From Adineta steineri (taxonomy: Eukaryota > Rotifera > Eurotatoria > Adinetida > Adinetidae), in assembly GCA_905250115.1 (NCBI GenBank), contig CAJNOI010000026.1, positions 660,790 to 724,789 on the forward strand: a DNA stretch of 64,000 nt, written 5' to 3'. The translations under genes were made by a program, and so were the position numbers. This document shows positions 63,513-64,000 of this stretch, one piece after another. The notes beneath the pieces are model-generated. The model had not been told where the DNA came from. It worked only from the letters and a program-made list of their open reading frames with translations, and made no database searches. Position 1 is the stretch's first letter, and every line of letters begins with the position of its first letter.

Positions 63513-64000
63513 CTGAAATTAACGAACAAGTTGTAAGTACAAGCTTCCTGTTTTCAAAATTTGCCTTCGAGCACAACTATTCTTTATAAGAGAACTTTAT
63601 CGGTTTAAGTGAATCTTATCATGTGAAAAATAATTATTTCTTCTAGAATGATTTCAAATAAGTATACCAATATACTTTTTAAGCTTTTCATGCACTTAAA
63701 AACGGCATATGTAGTATAAGTTTAGATGACTTTTTTTTTTATATAGAAAATCTATTATTCTAAAGTTCCATCGATTTTGATATAAATAGAACAAGGAATA
63801 AAATATTGGAACCTCGAGCAAGTTCATATATACTTTAATGTATTAGAGCATGCTGGTTTTTAATATGAGAAAAGATAATTTAGATCCTAATGTGAAATAA
63901 TAAAATCGTGCAAGTATATTATAATATATCTAAAATTAGTAAGCTTTACATCAACTTTTAATTAATGTAGAAAGTATACCCCAGTGATTCTCAGGATGTG
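63513..64000. other. Intron of the Munc13-like gene running off the window
   Basis: After the acceptor (CAG reading into GKTTEW) no further coding exon appears before the window end. Sequence is AT-rich with no other feature. Confidence 0.5.

Overview
The window is compact, AT-rich metazoan nuclear DNA. Protein genes have many very short introns (about 45-130 bp) with clean GT-AG borders, low-complexity Asn/Ser/Thr-rich linkers, and animal-only protein families (R12-type RGS, Munc13-like, PTP1B-like). A lineage-specific rhodopsin-like GPCR family is present as near-duplicate copies. Together these suggest a rotifer, most likely a bdelloid; this is inference from protein style, not a database match. 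No bacterial or viral genes and no CRISPR array were seen.

Layout. 31-633: 3' end of an unrecognised gene. 2627-3568: C-terminal half of an NT5DC1-like HAD nucleotidase (minus), cut by a 10-N gap at 3569-3578; the other side of the gap is the last exon of a GPCR, so both genes are broken there. 7234-8286 and 12519-13568: two near-identical GPCRs flanking a 618-bp fold-back element (10679-11296). 15194-16754: a two-exon MAP-kinase-phosphatase-like DUSP (minus). 18385-19439: a third, more diverged GPCR (minus). 20687-24901: three tightly spaced plus-strand housekeeping genes: NEDD8, G3BP/rasputin and GOLGA7.

25143-42536: the most interesting region, an RGS12/RGS14 (R12-subfamily) locus about 17 kb long. 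The left part encodes PDZ-PTB-RGS and stops. The right part repeats the RGS cassette and continues with two Ras-binding domains and a degenerate GoLoco motif. Between them lie six candidate alternative first exons, each an ATG exon whose reading frame ends exactly in phase 0 at a GT donor. All can join the same phase-0 acceptor at 39124. The last PTB-side exon is also phase 0, so splicing across the interval could rebuild the full animal RGS12 architecture.

42537-46653 is mostly empty apart from a possible small secreted peptide. A single 5S rRNA gene lies at 46654-46772. It is followed by a complete PTP1B/TCPTP-like tyrosine phosphatase with a C-terminal membrane anchor (46965-49711, minus). 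RAB2 (51180-52214, minus) and WDR3 (52603-57212, plus) are divergent across a 388-bp shared upstream region. The window ends in the C-terminal half of a Munc13-4/BAIAP3-like priming factor (58391 to past 63512, minus).

Short inverted-repeat elements (MITE-like) sit in several introns and intergenic stretches. Two of them share a 29-bp identical core in opposite orientation, and another pair links 5138-5330 with 61398-61477. Functionally the genes are a mix of signalling (GPCRs, RGS, PTP, DUSP), membrane traffic (RAB2, GOLGA7, Munc13-like) and housekeeping (NEDD8, WDR3, G3BP, 5S); no operon-like functional unit is evident.
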